From Aquitalea sp. (GTDB lineage: Bacteria; Pseudomonadota; Gammaproteobacteria; Burkholderiales; Chromobacteriaceae): a stretch of 8,348 nt of DNA. The stretch is from NCBI GenBank assembly GCA_019232735.1, contig JAFANL010000117.1, forward strand, positions 1 to 8,348, given 5' to 3'. Positions 6,005 through 8,348 of this stretch are shown here, in pieces. Position 1 is the stretch's first letter. Each line of letters begins with the position of its first letter. The notes under the pieces were generated by a model. It had not been told where the DNA came from and did not search any database. It was given only the letters and a program-made list of their open reading frames with translations. The position numbers were made by a program, and so were the translations under genes.

Positions 6005-6793
6005 ATGGCGGGCGTGTTGCAGATACCACTGGATACCGCGGCGGAGCTGGTCAGCAGTCTGGGCGGTGCGGATTTTCCACAGCAGCTGTGGCAATGGTTG
6101 CATGCCCAGATTCCGCTGTGTCACCTGAGCGCTGCCCGCTTCAATCAGCGCGGAGCGGATGCAGTGGTGCAGTCGGTGGACTGGCTGTTTTCCCGCAGCG
6201 AGGATGGTGCGCAGGACAGTGAGCCGGCGTTGCTGAGCTATCTGGAAAAGCACTGGCGACAGGACCCGTTGCTGTCGCACATCACGCCCTTGCAGGACCC
6301 GCAACTGGTGTTGATTCGCCACGAGGACATCGCGGCGCAGGAGTATGTCGATGATGTGTTCCGTCGCCACCAGATCAGTGCTGAGTGCAATCTGCTGGGG
6401 CGGGCGGCCGATGGTGTCTATGCCCTGGCATTGTACCGACATCGTGGCCAGCCGCCATTTGCACTGGAGGAGCTGGCCTTGTTGCGCCGGCTGGTGGTTT
6501 TACTGCTGCCACTGCTGGTGCAGCATGCCCGTCTGACGGTATCGCTGCGCCGCTCTCACTTGCCATCCTTGCCGCATCTGTTTGACAGGCGGCTGGCAAC
6601 CAGCGGCATACGGCTGTCGCCACGTGAGCAGGCGATTTGCCACTGTCTGCTGCAGGGCATGTCGGCACAGACGGCGGCCGGACAGATGGGGGTCAAGGAG
6701 TCCAGCTGCAAAACCTATATTGATCGCGCTTTTCTCAAGCTGGGCGTCAAAAGCAAGGCCCAGCTATATGGCTGGTGCCTGGCCTGCGCGTAA
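6005..6793 (+). CDS. LuxR-type transcriptional regulator
   Basis: A 262-residue DNA-binding regulator. Residues 203-258 are a LuxR/FixJ-type helix-turn-helix: LSPREQAICHCLLQGMS, then the recognition helix region KESSCKTYIDRAFLKLGVKSKAQL. The usual TV of the recognition helix is SC here. Residues 1-190 form a sensor domain that I cannot name. It has a DP pair (D87-P88, in WRQDPLL) placed as in acyl-homoserine-lactone receptors. The Trp and Tyr expected 13 and 9 residues before that Asp are P74 and S78, so a canonical AHL pocket is not supported. There is no response-regulator receiver motif either. The start at 6005 is favoured by GGAAGGA (5992-5998) 6 nt upstream; an in-frame ATG at 5915 has no such site. 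It is divergent from the potF-like operon and is its likely regulator. The stop is 3 nt from the convergent thioredoxin-like gene. Confidence 0.9.
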   Translation: MAGVLQIPLDTAAELVSSLGGADFPQQLWQWLHAQIPLCHLSAARFNQRGADAVVQSVDWLFSRSEDGAQDSEPALLSYLEKHWRQDPLLSHITPLQDPQLVLIRHEDIAAQEYVDDVFRRHQISAECNLLGRAADGVYALALYRHRGQPPFALEELALLRRLVVLLLPLLVQHARLTVSLRRSHLPSLPHLFDRRLATSGIRLSPREQAICHCLLQGMSAQTAAGQMGVKESSCKTYIDRAFLKLGVKSKAQLYGWCLACA

Positions 6794-6796
6794 GCG

Positions 6797-7153
6797 TCAG
6801 GGTTCTTCGGCGGGCGGACTGGCCAGCAAGGCGTTCAGGGCCTGATGGAAGGCCTGCTTCTGCATGGGACTGTGCAGCTGGCCGTGGTAGCGGCCATCAA
6901 CAAACAAGAGCAGGGTGGGGAGATGGAAGATGTCGAACTGATGGGCCAGGGCCATGCTTTGTTGCACGTCGACATAAGCCCGTCGTTGCAGCAGCGGATG
7001 TCTGTCATCCTGCAGCCATTGCCGCCAGGCACGGCAGGCCGCACAGCCTGGCTGGCCAAACAGCACTAGCGTGACGCCGGGCAGGGTGGGCAAGCGGTGG
7101 TGAAAGTCGAACTCGTTCAGTAGCAGCCAGCCGGCAGCAGGGTCAGCCAGCAT
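6797..7153 (-). CDS. Small thioredoxin-like protein
   Basis: A 118-residue single-domain thioredoxin-fold protein. A strand (GVTLVLFGQPGC, 26-37) leads into the active-site motif C37-A-A-C40, followed by a helix (RAWRQWLQDD) and then YVDVQQSMALAHQFDI. The cis-proline P79 (HLPT) comes next, then LLLFVDGRYHG, the usual order of the fold. The CAAC pair differs from the CGPC of classical thioredoxin, so redox potential and partners may differ. No signal peptide or membrane segment is visible, so it is probably cytoplasmic. The ATG at 7151-7153 lies 6 nt after the Nudix gene stop, indicating a two-gene operon. Its own stop is 3 nt from that of luxR on the other strand, with no terminator hairpin between them. 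The redox substrate cannot be inferred. Confidence 0.86.
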   Translation of the reverse strand: MLADPAAGWLLLNEFDFHHRLPTLPGVTLVLFGQPGCAACRAWRQWLQDDRHPLLQRRAYVDVQQSMALAHQFDIFHLPTLLLFVDGRYHGQLHSPMQKQAFHQALNALLASPPAEEP

Positions 7154-7159
7154 GCTGCT

Positions 7160-7633
7160 TCAGTCCACCTTGGCGATATAGCGTGCCAAACCCAGAATGG
7201 CGCGCAATGCCTGCCCCTTGGCGGTTTCCTCATTGCGCAGCCGTGCATAGCGACGCAGGATGGCACGGCCTTCCACGAACAGGTCGACGTCGGTATCCGG
7301 TGAGGACACCAGGGCGATGCGTTCGATTTCGCCTTGCGGCTTGGGTTGACCTTGCGCGATGCACAAGTACACCTTGTGGGCATTGTGCGGGGTGATGTGG
7401 TCAAACAGGTAAAGCATGGAATTGATGCGCAGGCCTGTTTCCTCGCGGATCTCGCGAATCAGCGCCTGAGAGCGCAACTCGCCGCGGCTGGCCTTGCCGC
7501 CGGGCAGGTTGTAGCGGGCACCACGCGCGGCGGTCACCAGTACCCCGTCCGGCAATTCGATAATGGCAGTAGCACGTCTGGCCAGATCCGCAGGCAGGCG
7601 TTGATCCGGCTTTTTGTCGTCCAAAGTTCTCAT
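7160..7633 (-). CDS. Nudix hydrolase
   Basis: A 157-residue protein with a complete Nudix box at residues 46-68, fitting G-x5-E-x7-REU-x-EE-x-GU: G46, E52, R60, E61, I62, E64, E65, G67, L68. The box coordinates the divalent metals that drive hydrolysis of nucleoside diphosphates linked to another moiety. It is preceded by RYNLPGGK, the typical strand before the box. Which of the many Nudix substrates (oxidised nucleotides, NADH, ADP-sugars, capped RNA) applies cannot be told from the motif. The ATG at 7633 is preferred. A TTG at 7663 would add ten residues but lies inside a stable hairpin, and neither site has a strong ribosome-binding site (GGGAC just before the ATG). It is first of a two-gene unit with the thioredoxin-like gene. 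Confidence 0.92.
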   Translation of the reverse strand: MRTLDDKKPDQRLPADLARRATAIIELPDGVLVTAARGARYNLPGGKASRGELRSQALIREIREETGLRINSMLYLFDHITPHNAHKVYLCIAQGQPKPQGEIERIALVSSPDTDVDLFVEGRAILRRYARLRNEETAKGQALRAILGLARYIAKVD

Positions 7634-7654
7634 ACGTCCCGATATTACAGATAC

Positions 7655-7677
7655 GGGCCGCAAATGGCGGCCCTTTT
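7655..7677. promoter_or_regulatory. GC hairpin in the Nudix gene leader
   Basis: GGGCCGC (7655-7661) and GCGGCCC (7667-7673) make a 7-bp perfect stem around AAATG. On the + strand it is followed by TTTTCTG, which looks like an intrinsic terminator, but no + strand gene precedes it after luxR ends at 6793. On the minus strand no T-run follows, so there it would be a 5' leader hairpin 21 nt before the Nudix start codon. Confidence 0.5.
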
Positions 7678-7686
7678 CTGCAATCT

Positions 7687-7715
7687 ATTCTAATTCAACG
7701 GGAAGGCAGCGACAA
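7687..7715 (-). promoter_or_regulatory. Candidate sigma-70 promoter for the Nudix/thioredoxin unit
   Basis: On the minus strand, TTGTCG (7710-7715) and TAGAAT (7687-7692) match the -35 and -10 consensus at 4/6 and 5/6 with a 17-bp spacer. Transcription would start near 7680, giving a leader of roughly 45-50 nt that contains the GC hairpin. The location in an AT-rich gap right before the operon supports it. The call is based on consensus only. Confidence 0.4.
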
Positions 7716-7780
7716 ACAGTCAATGCGGCTTTATGCCAGACAATAGCTAAATGACTGAGGAATATACCTAATATTGTCGA

Positions 7781-7815
7781 TTGATTTAAGATAATTGGAA
7801 AACATTTTAAATCAA
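7781..7815. repeat. AT-rich inverted repeat at the 3' end of uppP
   Basis: TTGATTTAA (7781-7789) and TTAAATCAA (7807-7815) are perfectly complementary. With one G-T and two A-T pairs added inside, the stem reaches 12 bp around an 11-nt loop. The right arm covers the uppP stop codon (TGA, 7812-7814 on the minus strand). It has no following T-run on the minus strand, so terminator function is uncertain; it may be an mRNA 3'-end structure. The surrounding 7678-7811 is markedly AT-rich compared with the rest of the window and holds no gene I can support. Confidence 0.5.
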
Positions 7816-8348
7816 ATGAATTTGGCAAGCAGGCCACCAAGCCCGACCACCAGACAGTAAAGACCAAACGGGCGCAGCGATTCGAATTCGGTCTTCTTGA
7901 AATAACGCATCAGAAACCAGGTGCTGGCATAAGCACACAGGCCGGAAAGAGCCGCGCAGCTGAACAGCAGGCCCCAGGGCTGGGCGTGGCTGGTGTGCAG
8001 CAGTTTGGGCACTTCCAGCAGGCCGGCCGCGGTGATGATGGGCGTGGCCAGCAGGAAGGAGAAGCGGGCCGCCGACGCATGATCCAGACCATGGGCCAGA
8101 CCGCTGATCAGGCTGATGCCGGAGCGGGAAATACCAGGCAGCAAGGCCAAGGCCTGGCCGGTGCCGATCTTGATCGCGCCCACCACGCTCAGTTCATCCA
8201 GATTCTTGTGTGCCTTGCGCTGGCCCAGGCGTTCGCCCCACAGCAGCAGCAGACCATTGATGGCCAGGAACACCAGCACGGCGGTGGCGCTACTGAACAG
8301 CACGCGCAATTGTTTTTCCAGCAGCAGACCCAGCAGGCCGGCAGGGAT
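7812..8348 (-). CDS. uppP: Undecaprenyl-diphosphatase (UppP/BacA), C-terminal part
   Basis: The last 178 residues of an integral membrane phosphatase that recycles undecaprenyl diphosphate to the monophosphate carrier used for peptidoglycan and other cell-wall polymers, and that confers basal bacitracin tolerance. The frame is open to the window edge; the family is about 265-275 residues, so the N-terminal third with its Glu-rich catalytic motif is missing. The second catalytic motif, PGISRSG (residues 71-77 of the fragment, bases 8118-8138), is intact and is followed by the typical ARFSFLLATPIITAAG stretch. The opening residues IPAGLLGLLLE also fit the family's IPA-x-x-G loop. At least four hydrophobic segments are visible. 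The stop is TGA at 7812-7814. The long gap to the Nudix gene suggests that it is a separate transcription unit. Confidence 0.93.
   Translation of the reverse strand: MPAGLLGLLLEKQLRVLFSSATAVLVFLAINGLLLLWGERLGQRKAHKNLDELSVVGAIKIGTGQALALLPGISRSGISLISGLAHGLDHASAARFSFLLATPIITAAGLLEVPKLLHTSHAQPWGLLFSCAALSGLCAYASTWFLMRYFKKTEFESLRPFGLYCLVVGLGGLLAKFI

Noticed and set aside
5895..6029. Longer start for the PotF-like protein at 6029
   Set aside because: It would overlap the luxR start, add a Cys/Pro/Ser-rich stretch and bury the signal peptide. GGAG lies 5 nt before the ATG at 5894.
6005..6793. A canonical quorum-sensing receptor of the CviR/LuxR kind
   Set aside because: The Trp and Tyr of the AHL pocket are absent at the expected offsets from D87-P88, and no luxI-type synthase is present in the window.

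Overview
The window looks like a stretch of chromosome from a betaproteobacterium, most plausibly of the Neisseriales (Chromobacterium/Aquitalea/Vogesella-like). This rests on moderately high GC, the types of proteins encoded and the folD-purU neighbourhood. The genus is inferred from memory, not from a database search. No tRNA, rRNA, CRISPR array, insertion sequence or prophage gene was seen.

Left part, + strand (1-1858): the 3' end of folD, a GC-rich intergenic region with an intrinsic terminator and further complementary segments, then purU and an uncharacterised integral membrane protein gene 9 nt behind it. FolD makes 10-formyl-tetrahydrofolate and PurU hydrolyses it, so both ends of one branch of one-carbon metabolism lie side by side. 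A strong hairpin at 1885-1908 separates this block from the convergent genes that follow.

Central part (1923-6793), the accessory-looking section: a compact minus-strand operon reads PotF-like periplasmic polyamine-binding protein (5894-4800), a coiled-coil outer-membrane beta-barrel (4775-3372), then an amidase-signature hydrolase (3356-1923). The gaps are 24 and 15 nt. A LuxR-type regulator (6005-6793) is transcribed divergently from the operon across a 110-bp spacer that holds six GACA/TGTC half-sites. No ABC permease or ATPase is encoded nearby. I infer a regulated uptake-and-hydrolysis module for an amide-containing, probably polyamine-like compound: barrel for entry, binding protein for capture, cytoplasmic amidase for cleavage, and the LuxR protein as local switch. 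This combination is the best candidate in the window for an undescribed system.

Right part, minus strand (6797-8348): a two-gene unit of a Nudix hydrolase and a small thioredoxin-like protein (CAAC active site), which converges on luxR with a 3-nt gap. Next come an AT-rich intergenic region with a candidate promoter and a GC hairpin in the Nudix leader, and the C-terminal two thirds of an undecaprenyl-diphosphatase (UppP/BacA) that runs off the window edge.
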